This document shows, piece by piece, positions 43,782 through 51,872 of a stretch of 64,000 nt of DNA. Numbering within the stretch: the first letter of the stretch is position 1; each line of letters begins with the position of its first letter. Location of the stretch: the NCBI RefSeq assembly GCF_014204915.1, contig NZ_JACHMH010000001.1, positions 2,356,001 through 2,420,000 on the forward strand, read 5' to 3'. Made by a program: the position numbers and the translations under genes. The notes under the pieces are model-generated. The model saw only the letters and a list, made by a program, of their open reading frames with translations. It was not told the origin of the DNA and did not search any database. Source of the DNA: Crossiella cryophila. GTDB lineage: Bacteria; Actinomycetota; Actinomycetes; Mycobacteriales; Pseudonocardiaceae.

Positions 43782-44726
43782 GTGAGCAGGTGGAGCACGT
43801 TTCACATGGACGAGGCGAAGCTCGGAGAGCTGCCGTCGCTGCCGGCGGACGCCGTCCTGCGCCACGCGGACCTGGTGATCGGCCGCAAGCCCAAGCCGAT
43901 CGAGCTGTACCAGCGCTGGGAGCGGCAGCAGTGGTCGGCCGAGGACCTCTCCCTCGGCAAGGACCACGACATGCTCAACCACCCCCTGCTGCCGGAGAAC
44001 GTGCGGGTGATGCTCAAGGAGGCGATCGCCACCTTCATCATCGGCGAGTACACCGGGCTGGACATGCTGGGCCCGATCCTCATGGGTTGTCCGGATGAGG
44101 AGTACGCCCTGTTCCTCGGCACCCAGATCGCCGATGAGACCCGGCACGCCCGCGCGGTGTTCCGGCTCGGCGAGGAGGTGCTGGAGATGAGTGAGAACCC
44201 GAGGGCGATGCTGGCCGAGGCCTGGCAGATCGCCACTCCGGCGCACCGCGAGCTGAGCATGCTGGAGACCTCGATCGTGCGCGACCTGACCAACAGCCCG
44301 CCGGACTACGGCCGCTGGCTGCAGGCCTGCACGCTGTTCCACCTGATCACCGAAGGCGTGCTGGCGCTGATCGGGCAGCGTGCCCTGGTGCACTCGCTGC
44401 GCGACACCCGCATGTTCGACGGCATCAAGGCGGCCTTCACCGCGATGTGCCGGGACGAGTCGCGGCACATCAGCTTCGGCCTGCACGCGCTGCGCACCGG
44501 CGTGCAGGAGGGCTATGGCGACTACATCTACGAGGCACTCGAACAGGCCGTGCCGCTGGCGCTGCGGATGGACGAGGAGTTCGAGAGCGGGGACTCCCGC
44601 GAGCAGGACAAGATCCGGCAGATGAGCGTGGACATCCTGCGCCGCCACCTGGGCAACATCGGCGCGGACCCCAAGTTCGTCGCGCACCTGACCAACCCCT
44701 ACGACCTGAGCCTGGCCCGGCAATGA
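43782..44726 (+). CDS. R2lox-like di-metal carboxylate oxidase
   Basis: 314-aa ferritin-like protein of the ribonucleotide-reductase R2 superfamily. All six metal ligands are present in the R2 order: Glu89 (IIGEYTG), Glu119 and His122 (ADETRHARAVF), Glu191 (HLITEGVL), Glu226 and His229 (RDESRHISFG). There is no R1 gene, and the ADETRHA/DESRHISFG forms resemble R2-like ligand-binding oxidases, which hold a long-chain fatty acid at a Mn/Fe site. GTG 43782 has AGGAGG upstream. It heads the operon with the ANL-ALDH and FAD genes. An oxidation of an acyl chain or peptide side chain is inferred. Confidence 0.85.
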   Translation: MSRWSTFHMDEAKLGELPSLPADAVLRHADLVIGRKPKPIELYQRWERQQWSAEDLSLGKDHDMLNHPLLPENVRVMLKEAIATFIIGEYTGLDMLGPILMGCPDEEYALFLGTQIADETRHARAVFRLGEEVLEMSENPRAMLAEAWQIATPAHRELSMLETSIVRDLTNSPPDYGRWLQACTLFHLITEGVLALIGQRALVHSLRDTRMFDGIKAAFTAMCRDESRHISFGLHALRTGVQEGYGDYIYEALEQAVPLALRMDEEFESGDSREQDKIRQMSVDILRRHLGNIGADPKFVAHLTNPYDLSLARQ

Positions 44727-46852
44727 CCGGCGTCGGCCTCATCGGCCAGACCGGCGTACGGTCCTTCGAGGACCTACGCGCACGATGTCGGGTCTTCGCG
44801 GAACACCTGCGGGACAACGGATTCGCCCCGGGTGACCGGGTCGCGATCCAAGGGGGCAACTCGATCGGCTACGTGATCGCGTTACTCACCCTGCTGCACT
44901 CCGACGCCACCCTGGTCCTACTGGAGGAGGACCAGTCGGCGGAGGAGACCGCGGCCATCCTGCGGCGAGCGCCGGTGCGCTGGCTGCTGCACGACGGATC
45001 GGTGGAACTGCCCGCCGAGGTGGCCGGGTTCCGGCTGCGACTGTCCGAACTGGAGCGCGAGGCATCGCCGGCGCCCGCCGGGTTCGAGCTGGACCTGACG
45101 AAGTGGTGGCAGCGCTCGCACGCGGTGGAGGTCTGGCCTGCCGGGGCCAAGGAGGCGGTGATCCGGGCCGGGGGCACGGTGCGGTTCGCGGTCCGGCGGG
45201 CCCAGCAGCGGGCCGGGTACAAGGACACCGACGTGCTGCTGCCGTTGCTGCCGTTCTCCCACCCGTACGGCCTGGTCCTGCTGCTGCTGTGGTGGTTCAG
45301 CCGCAGCAGCGCGGTGGTGCTGCCCGCCGACCGGCTGGACCTGGCGGTGGAGGCGATCACCCGGATGAACGTGACCGTGGTGGACGGGACCCCGGCGGCC
45401 AGTCAGGGCCTGTGCCGGTTGCTGGAGCTGCGGCCGGTGCGGGCCGCGACGCTGCGCTCGGTGCGGCGGTGGTGCGTCGAGGGTGTGCCGCTGCGCGAAC
45501 GACCCGGCCGGAACTCGGCCACCCCGATTACTTCGCTCAACCGCGATGGGAAGGACGACATGCGCGCACTCCCTGCACATGCCGTGAACAGCACTGGCTC
45601 GGTTCGATCCCTGGCCAAACCCGAACCCACCTCGGCCGCGGTGCCGCTGCCCAGCCGGGTGGCCGCGCTGCGGGCGGTGGAGACCTTCCTGGACGAGCGC
45701 CGGGACGAGGTGCTGGCGATCCTGTGCGAGGTGTCCAACCACCGCACCGCCGTCGGCGAGCTGGAGACCGCGATCCGCACCCTGCGCGGCGCGGAGGCCG
45801 AGGTCACCGCGCACCAGCCGCGGCTGATCGGCAGCGCCGCGGTGTTCATGCCGTCCAACATCCCGCTCTACGCCTACGTGCTCTACGTGCTGGTGCCCAG
45901 CCTGTACTGCGAGCGGGTCACCTTCCGGCCCTCGGCGCACATCCAGTCCCAGCTCACCCGGCTGCACGAGCTGCTGGCCAAGGTGCACGGACTGCCGGTG
46001 ACCCTGGCGGCCAGCACCCAGCGGCAGTTCACCACCGGTCCGGTGGCAGGCGCCGAACTGGTGCTGTTCACCGGCACCTACGCCAACGCCGAGCGGATCC
46101 GCGGTCAGATCAGCGAGCAGCAGCTGTTCCTCTACTTCGGCCAGGGCATCAACCCGGTCGTGGTCGGGCCGGACGCGGACGTGGACCTCGCGGTGGCCGA
46201 CGCGGTGGACATCCGGCTGATCAACTCCGGTCAGGACTGCTTCGGGCCGGACGTGATGTTCGTGCACTCCTCGGTGCGCGAGCGGTTCCTCGACCTGCTC
46301 GGCAAGCGGATCGACGAGCTGGTCTTCGGCTCCTACGACGATCCGCGGGCCGACTACGGCTGTATGTACTACGACCAGGCGTTCGGTTTCGCGCTGGAGT
46401 ACCTGCACCGCAACTCCGGGCACATCGTGCACGGCGGCCAGGTCGAGCTGCGCGCGCGGCGGTTGCAGCCCACCGTGCTGTGCCGGGAGCTGACCCGGCG
46501 CTCCAGTTACGAGGAGCTGTTCGCGCCGATCTTCAACGTGGTCAGCTACGACGATCTCGATGCCCTGCACGAGACGCTGACCACGCCGTTCTTCGAGGAG
46601 CGGGCCATGGGCGCGATGGTCTACGGCAACCTGCCGTCCACCGTCGAGCTGCTGGCGAGGCGGCACGACGTCTACCAGAACACCACCCTGCTGAGCACCG
46701 ACAACGGCAATGAGCCGTTCGGCGGACTGGGCATGCTGGCCAACTACGTGGCCATCGGCGGCAGGCGGATCGCCGAACCGCTGCTGGTGTCCAAGGCGGT
46801 GGCCGACCACCTGAAGCCGCCGGCCGGTCTGGCCCGGCGCGCCACCGCCTGA
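44723..46852 (+). CDS. Degenerate adenylation half-domain fused to aldehyde dehydrogenase
   Basis: 709-aa frame. Residues 1-265 resemble the first half of an ANL (acyl-CoA ligase-type) domain: FEDLRARCRVFAEHLRDNGF, PGDRVAIQGGNSIGYVIALL and LLPLLPFSHPYGL are recognisable, but the P-loop (SGTTGxPK) reads IRAGGTVRFAV and the C-terminal subdomain is missing, so ATP chemistry is doubtful. Residues about 310-709 form an aldehyde-dehydrogenase domain with catalytic Cys in INSGQDCFGPD. An internal ATG at 45560 with GGGAAGGA upstream could start the dehydrogenase alone. It is coupled to the R2lox-like gene (4-bp overlap) and to the FAD gene (TGATG). Confidence 0.78.
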   Translation: MTGVGLIGQTGVRSFEDLRARCRVFAEHLRDNGFAPGDRVAIQGGNSIGYVIALLTLLHSDATLVLLEEDQSAEETAAILRRAPVRWLLHDGSVELPAEVAGFRLRLSELEREASPAPAGFELDLTKWWQRSHAVEVWPAGAKEAVIRAGGTVRFAVRRAQQRAGYKDTDVLLPLLPFSHPYGLVLLLLWWFSRSSAVVLPADRLDLAVEAITRMNVTVVDGTPAASQGLCRLLELRPVRAATLRSVRRWCVEGVPLRERPGRNSATPITSLNRDGKDDMRALPAHAVNSTGSVRSLAKPEPTSAAVPLPSRVAALRAVETFLDERRDEVLAILCEVSNHRTAVGELETAIRTLRGAEAEVTAHQPRLIGSAAVFMPSNIPLYAYVLYVLVPSLYCERVTFRPSAHIQSQLTRLHELLAKVHGLPVTLAASTQRQFTTGPVAGAELVLFTGTYANAERIRGQISEQQLFLYFGQGINPVVVGPDADVDLAVADAVDIRLINSGQDCFGPDVMFVHSSVRERFLDLLGKRIDELVFGSYDDPRADYGCMYYDQAFGFALEYLHRNSGHIVHGGQVELRARRLQPTVLCRELTRRSSYEELFAPIFNVVSYDDLDALHETLTTPFFEERAMGAMVYGNLPSTVELLARRHDVYQNTTLLSTDNGNEPFGGLGMLANYVAIGGRRIAEPLLVSKAVADHLKPPAGLARRATA

Positions 46853-48663
46853 TGTCGCGGACCCGGCCGCTGCGGGTCTGCGTCATCGGCGCGGGCCCGC
46901 GCGGCACCGGGGTGCTGGATCGCCTGTGCGCCTTGGCCTCCGGGCCGGTGGAGGTGCACGTGGTCGACCCGTACCCGGCGGGGCCGGGGCGGATCTGGCG
47001 GCGGGCCCAGCCCAACCTGTTGTGGATGAACTCGCGGGCGGCAGGCGTGACCCCGTTCTCCGGCGCGGACAACGACGTCCCGTCGCTGTGGGACTGGGCA
47101 CGCGCCGCCGGCGGCCACGCGCTCGCCAGGGGAGAACTGGCCGAGGAGGTGGGCCGGACCACCCCGCGGTGGTTCGCCTCCCGGCCCCTGGCGAGCGCGT
47201 ACTTCTCCTGGGTGTTCCAGCGCGCGGCCGACCGGCTCGGCCAGGTGCGGGTGCACCGGGACCAGGCCGTCGACCTGCGGGAATCCGCCGAGGGTCAGCA
47301 AGTCGTGCTGGCCAGTGGCGTGGTGCTGACGGTGGACGCGGTGGTGCTGGCCCAGGGCCACCTGGACGCGCGGCCGACCCCGGCCGAGCTGGCCGCCCGC
47401 GAGTTCGCGGACCGGCACGGCCTGGGTTACCTGCCGCGCGGGCAGGCGGACGCGGACGCGCTGGCCGCGGTCCCGGCCGGTGAACCGGTGCTGCTGCGCG
47501 GGCTCGGGCTGACCTTCGTGGACACCATGGTGCTGCTCACCGAGGGCCGCGGCGGCAAGTTCCGGCGCACCCTGGACGGGGAGCTGGCCTACGAGCCCTC
47601 CGGGCTGGAACCCGTGCTGTACGCGGGTTCCCGCACCGGCGTGCCCTACCACGCCAAACCGGAGAGCAGCCTGCTCGCCGGTTCCCCCGAGCTGCCCCGC
47701 TACTTCCGGCACGACACCGTGCCCCCTGGCCCGTTGCGCTTCCGGGAGCAGCTGTGGCCGTTGGTGTGCAAGGACGTCGCCTACGGGCACTACCACGAGC
47801 TGTTCCTCGGCCACCCGGATCGGGTGCGGCTGTCCTGGGCGGAGTTCCTGGCCGGGCTGGACGGCTACGACTGGGCCAGTCCGGAACTCGTGGAGCTGAT
47901 CGAGGCGGCGGTGCCGGATCCGACTGACCGGGTCGATCCGGACAGTTGGACGGATCCGCTGGCCGGCCGGTGGTTCCCGGACGCGGCGGAGTTCCAGGAC
48001 TGGGTGCGCGACTACGTGCGGACGGACCTGCATCGGCGTGGCGATCCGCGGTGGAGTGCGGAGATCGGCGGGCTGGCCGGGGTGAACATGGCCGTGCTCA
48101 CCGTGCTGGAGCTGGCCGGGGCCGGACGGCTGACCGCGGAGTCGATGGTGCGGGAGGTCGAGCGCGGGTTCCTGCCGCTGATGAGCTTCCTGACCAGTGG
48201 GCCGCCTGGCCGTCGGCTGGCCGAGCTGCTCGCGCTGGCCCAGGCCGGGGTGCTGCGGTTCCTCGGCCCGGAGTCCCGGGTGCGTGCGGACGAGGCGTCC
48301 GGGCTGTTCGTCGGCAGCAGCCCTCGGGTGCCGGGGGAGACGCCGGCGCGGTTCCTGATCGAGTCCCGGCTGGCCGAACCCGATCTGGCCGGCACGGCGG
48401 ATCCGTTGCTGCGCAAGCTGTTCGACCGCGGTGAGTGCGCTGAGGAGGAGCTGTCCGACGAGACCGGCGACTACCGCACCGGGCGGCTCGCGGTGCGCCC
48501 GGCCGACCACCGGCTGCTGGCCGCCGACGGCGGCGCGCACCCGGCCCGGTTCGCGGTCGGACCCGGCGTGGGCGTGGTGCACACGCCGGGCGTGACCCCG
48601 GAGATCGAGCCGTTCGGGCAGAACGACCGGGTGGCGCGGGCGGTGCTCAGCCTCGGTTCCTGA
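46852..48663 (+). CDS. FAD/NAD(P)-binding oxidoreductase
   Basis: 603-aa protein of the FAD/NAD(P)-binding family (PF13454 type). The N-terminal dinucleotide-binding motif is VIGAGPRGTGVLDRL (about 10-24) followed by VVDPYPAGPGRIWR. A second nucleotide-binding pattern VLLRGLGLTFVDTMVLLTEG lies near 213-232. The family is widespread in actinobacteria with mostly unknown substrates. Start ATG 46852 overlaps the preceding stop (TGATG). The 3' end overlaps the convergent MFS gene by 17 bp. It may supply or remove electrons in tailoring of the locus product (inference). Confidence 0.85.
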   Translation: MSRTRPLRVCVIGAGPRGTGVLDRLCALASGPVEVHVVDPYPAGPGRIWRRAQPNLLWMNSRAAGVTPFSGADNDVPSLWDWARAAGGHALARGELAEEVGRTTPRWFASRPLASAYFSWVFQRAADRLGQVRVHRDQAVDLRESAEGQQVVLASGVVLTVDAVVLAQGHLDARPTPAELAAREFADRHGLGYLPRGQADADALAAVPAGEPVLLRGLGLTFVDTMVLLTEGRGGKFRRTLDGELAYEPSGLEPVLYAGSRTGVPYHAKPESSLLAGSPELPRYFRHDTVPPGPLRFREQLWPLVCKDVAYGHYHELFLGHPDRVRLSWAEFLAGLDGYDWASPELVELIEAAVPDPTDRVDPDSWTDPLAGRWFPDAAEFQDWVRDYVRTDLHRRGDPRWSAEIGGLAGVNMAVLTVLELAGAGRLTAESMVREVERGFLPLMSFLTSGPPGRRLAELLALAQAGVLRFLGPESRVRADEASGLFVGSSPRVPGETPARFLIESRLAEPDLAGTADPLLRKLFDRGECAEEELSDETGDYRTGRLAVRPADHRLLAADGGAHPARFAVGPGVGVVHTPGVTPEIEPFGQNDRVARAVLSLGS

Positions 48664-50158
48664 GCCGGAAGATCGCGAACCGGCCGACCGAGTAGATCGT
48701 GTCGATGACGAAGACCGCGCACCAGATCCGGCCGATGTTGAGCAGCAGGTGGCCGCTGGAGTTCCAGTACCACTCGGCCGGGTGCGGGCCGTTGAACAGC
48801 GCCTCGTACGGCCAGGAGTAGCCGATCACGGCCAGCACGATCTGGGCCACCACGAAGATCACCGCGTGCCCGGCCCAGGTGTTGAGGGTCGGCTCGCCCG
48901 GCTTGGCCGGTGCGGTTTCGGCCTGCTCCGGGGTTGCCTCGGCGACCGGGTCCGCGGTGACCTCGGCCTCGGCGACCGGCGCGGGTTCGGGGACGGGCAC
49001 CCGGTCGGACACGCCGATCCGCCGGATCGCGCCGCGCACCAGCACCGCGGCGGTCGCCAGCAGCACGGCCGCGACCACGCAGGCGATCTGCCAGCCGCTG
49101 CCGGAGTTGTAGAGCAGACCGGCGCCGAAGGTGCCGATGGTCGCGCCGAGCAGGGTGGCGCTCTCGTAGATCGCCATGCCCCGGCCGAGGCTGCCGCCCG
49201 CGGCCTCGGCCACCACCGACTGCTCGACCGGGATGGCCGCGGCGAAGGCGGCCGCGGACAGGATCCACATCCCGGCCAGCACCACCGGATGCGGGGCGAA
49301 GGACAGTCCGACCGCGAACACCGCGCTGAGCAGCAGCGCCACCGTGACCACCCTGGTCCGGCCGAGCCGGGTGACCACGCCGTGCAGGTACTCCGGCAGC
49401 GTGCTGTAGACGATGAAACCGGGCAGGAAGACCAGTGCGATCGCGCCGAGCTGCAGGTTGTGCCCGCGCTGCAGGTGCAGCAGCAGGAGCAGCGCCACCC
49501 CGGCCTCGGCGATCGCGGTGATCACGATGACGCCGAGCAGCGGGTACATCCGCCCGCCCAGCTCACGCAGTTTCGGCGAGGCCGGGTCGAGCGCGGCGCG
49601 GGGTGGGGATTTCAGCGTGAACAGCACCACCGCCGCGGCCACGCAGCCGGCCGCGCACAGCCAGAACACGCCGCGGTAGTCGATCCGGGAGACCAGGCTG
49701 ACCGCGATCACCATCGCCACCCAGGTGCCAACGCCCTCGGCCGCGAACAACTTGCTGAACGCACCGCTGTCGGTGGGCAGGTCCTCGCCCACCTTGGCCC
49801 GCAGCGACACCCAGAACAAGGCGCCGCCCGCGCCGCCGACCATGGCCGCGACCAGGGCCAGCGGGAACGAGGCAGCCAGCGCGAACAGCACGAAGGAGGC
49901 CGCGTACCCGAGCGCGCCGAGCGCGGCCAGCTTGGCCCGGTCGAAACGGTCGGCCAGCACCCCGGCCAGCGGCCTGATCAGGAAGGAGACCAGGGTCTCG
50001 GCCGCGGTCAGGGTGCCGACCAGCGCCGGGGACAGGCCCAGCGCGGCGCCCGCCCACAGCGGCAGCAGGAAGTCGAGCACCTCGACCGGGCCCTTGGTCA
50101 GCGCCGCGGCCAGTTGCTGGGACTTCGAGTGCCGCGTCTCGGTGACGGCCTGTGCCAT
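48647..50158 (-). CDS. MFS exporter with C-terminal extension, TetR-controlled
   Basis: 503-aa permease. Twelve helices span residues about 20-395, with loop 2-3 IRPLAGVLADRFDRAKLA. An unusual acidic/Pro/Ala linker (about 405-440, VPEPAPVAEAEV) and a C-terminal membrane domain of two helices (AVIFVVAQIVLAVIGYSWP; IGRIWCAVFVIDTIYSV) follow. It is divergent from a TetR regulator, with a 12-bp palindrome between them; such pairs are typical drug exporters. It converges on and overlaps the FAD gene by 17 bp. It could export the locus product as self-protection or be an independent resistance gene. Confidence 0.85.
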   Translation of the reverse strand: MAQAVTETRHSKSQQLAAALTKGPVEVLDFLLPLWAGAALGLSPALVGTLTAAETLVSFLIRPLAGVLADRFDRAKLAALGALGYAASFVLFALAASFPLALVAAMVGGAGGALFWVSLRAKVGEDLPTDSGAFSKLFAAEGVGTWVAMVIAVSLVSRIDYRGVFWLCAAGCVAAAVVLFTLKSPPRAALDPASPKLRELGGRMYPLLGVIVITAIAEAGVALLLLLHLQRGHNLQLGAIALVFLPGFIVYSTLPEYLHGVVTRLGRTRVVTVALLLSAVFAVGLSFAPHPVVLAGMWILSAAAFAAAIPVEQSVVAEAAGGSLGRGMAIYESATLLGATIGTFGAGLLYNSGSGWQIACVVAAVLLATAAVLVRGAIRRIGVSDRVPVPEPAPVAEAEVTADPVAEATPEQAETAPAKPGEPTLNTWAGHAVIFVVAQIVLAVIGYSWPYEALFNGPHPAEWYWNSSGHLLLNIGRIWCAVFVIDTIYSVGRFAIFRLRNRG

Positions 50159-50181
50159 GTGCGGCCCCTTCCCCTATTAGA

Positions 50182-50193
50182 ATACGATCGTAT
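50182..50193. promoter_or_regulatory. TetR operator
   Basis: ATACGATCGTAT is a perfect 12-bp palindrome in the 69-bp gap between the MFS gene and the TetR gene. Both promoters would be covered by bound repressor. Palindromes of this kind are typical TetR-family sites. Confidence 0.75.
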
Positions 50194-50227
50194 CCGCAAG
50201 AGGGCGAACGGGGCAATCGGAGGTCGG

Positions 50228-50827
50228 GTGCCGAAGATCGTGGACCACGGTCAGCGCAGGCGGGCCATTGCCGAGGCGCTGCTGCGGCTGGTGGCCAGGT
50301 CCGGGATCGAGACGGTCAGCGTGCGCACGGTCGCCGCCGAGGCCGGGGTCTCCGCGGGCGCGGTGCAGAAGTACTTCGGCACCAAGGAGGAGATCTTCGA
50401 GTTCGCCCTGGACCTCACCGGCGAGGGGGTCTCCCGGCGCTGGGAAACCCTCACCCCCCAGGGCGACTACCTCGACCTGCTGCACCGCCTGCTGCTGGCG
50501 ACCCTGCCGCTGGACGCCGAACGCCGGGCCGAGGCGATCATCGTGACCGCCTTCACCGCCCGCGCCGCCATCCGCGCCGACTGGGCGGAACGCCTGCGCG
50601 CCAACGACGAGGACATGCGCACCGGCACCACCACCTTCCTGCGGATCGCCCAGGGTGCGGGCCAGGTCCGCCTCGACCTGCCGGTGCCGACCATGGCGGA
50701 CCTGGTGCTGGCACTCAGCGACGGGTTCGCGCTGCGGCTGCTGCACCTGCCGCTGGACGCGCCGGAGGCGGCGGAGCTGCTGGCGGGACTGGGCGTGGCC
50801 CTGCGCGAACTGCTGTCGCCGCGCTGA
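50228..50827 (+). CDS. TetR-family transcriptional regulator
   Basis: 199-aa repressor. The N-terminal helix-turn-helix (about 10-55) shows AEALLRLVARSGIETVSVRT and VSAGAVQKYFGTKEEIFEFA, the TetR pattern, and the rest is a helical ligand-binding domain. GTG 50228 follows GGAGGT. It is divergent from the MFS exporter, with a perfect palindrome between them, so autorepression and control of that exporter are likely. Effector unknown. Confidence 0.93.
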   Translation: MPKIVDHGQRRRAIAEALLRLVARSGIETVSVRTVAAEAGVSAGAVQKYFGTKEEIFEFALDLTGEGVSRRWETLTPQGDYLDLLHRLLLATLPLDAERRAEAIIVTAFTARAAIRADWAERLRANDEDMRTGTTTFLRIAQGAGQVRLDLPVPTMADLVLALSDGFALRLLHLPLDAPEAAELLAGLGVALRELLSPR

Positions 50828-50834
50828 GACCGCC

Positions 50835-51872
50835 TCAGAGCGTGGTCATCCGGTGCACCAGCCGCAACGCCACCGCCAGCAGCACGATCGCCAGCCCGAG
50901 GAAGATCCCGGTCTCGATGAGCTGGATCGACAGCAGCCGTTCGGCGGGCTGGTAGTCGAGGTAGGTCTGGGTCCAGCCACGCTGGCCCAGGCAGGAGTTC
51001 AGCGCGGCCTGGTGCTCGCTGTAGCGGGCGGTGGCGCCGACGACCTGGTCGGCCTGGGCCCGGCAGCCGTCGACCACCGGACTCCACCGCATGGTCTCGC
51101 CGGAGGTGTTCAGGTAGCCGGTGCCCACGGTCAGGCCCTCGCCACCGAGGTCGGCGGCGCGCTCGCCCAGTGGCGTGCCGATCCGCATCGGGGTCAGGTA
51201 GTGCGGGCGCAGGTACTCCGCGACGAAGAACCGCACCGCGGTGAAACCGAGCAGGGTCACCAGCATCGAGATCACCGTGCGCCGGGAGATCGCGCTCACC
51301 GCCACGCCGAGGGCGAAGCCGAACAGCGCGTAGGCCACCTGCAGTGGCGGCCACAGGCCGAAGACGAAGGAGGTGAACGGCGGGAACGCCGAGGAGTCCA
51401 GCTCGTGCAGCTGGCGCAGCGCGAACGTGCCAGCCAGGCCCAGCGCGCTGGTCAGCACCGTGATCACCGCGACCAGGCCGAGGATCCGGGTGGTCAGCCA
51501 GCGGGTGGCGGAGATGTCCTGGGTCCAGGCCCACAGGTGGGTGCGGTGCTCGAACTCCTGGGACAGCAGTGGCGCGCCCCAGAAGGCCGCGATGAACCCG
51601 GCGAAGACCAGCACCGGGTACTCGGTCAGGCCCGCCCGGCGGATCAGGTCCTTCAGTGCAGGGGAACTGCCGCCGTCCGGGCAGCTCGCGCCGCAGGGTG
51701 GCAGCGCGACCGCGGCGAAGTAGGTGTAGAGGTAGAACCCGGCCAGCGCGGCCACCGCGAGCGCGGTGCCCACGATCAGCCAGCGGTGCTGGCGCCAGGT
51801 CACCCAGGCCAGGTCCAGGGTGCCCGCGCCCCGGCGGCGCTGCGGGGTGCTCCGGGTCAGGCTGGTGGTCAT
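50835..51872 (-). CDS. ABC transporter permease of a GntR-controlled operon
   Basis: 345-aa membrane protein with about six helices: WLIVGTALAVAALAGFYLY (about 30-48), YPVLVFAGFIAAFWG, LVAVITVLTSALGLAG, PLQVAYALFGFALGVAVSA, VISMLVTLLGFTAVRFF and a last one near TGIFLGLAIVLLAVAL. QEFEHRTHLWAWTQDI after helix 2 is characteristic of the ABC-2-like family associated with YtrA regulators. An extracytoplasmic loop has Cys pairs. ATG 51872 overlaps the ATPase stop. Confidence 0.87.
   Translation of the reverse strand: MTTSLTRSTPQRRRGAGTLDLAWVTWRQHRWLIVGTALAVAALAGFYLYTYFAAVALPPCGASCPDGGSSPALKDLIRRAGLTEYPVLVFAGFIAAFWGAPLLSQEFEHRTHLWAWTQDISATRWLTTRILGLVAVITVLTSALGLAGTFALRQLHELDSSAFPPFTSFVFGLWPPLQVAYALFGFALGVAVSAISRRTVISMLVTLLGFTAVRFFVAEYLRPHYLTPMRIGTPLGERAADLGGEGLTVGTGYLNTSGETMRWSPVVDGCRAQADQVVGATARYSEHQAALNSCLGQRGWTQTYLDYQPAERLLSIQLIETGIFLGLAIVLLAVALRLVHRMTTL

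Noticed and set aside
43585-43785. 66-codon open frame ending at the start of the R2lox-like gene
   Set aside because: It has no ribosome site, runs through the likely promoter repeats, and its product shows no recognisable pattern.
35117-48663. LanD-type cysteine decarboxylase needed for avionin
   Set aside because: I looked for an HFCD flavoprotein among all genes of the locus and found none; the FAD protein at 46852 belongs to another family. Avionin is therefore not claimed.
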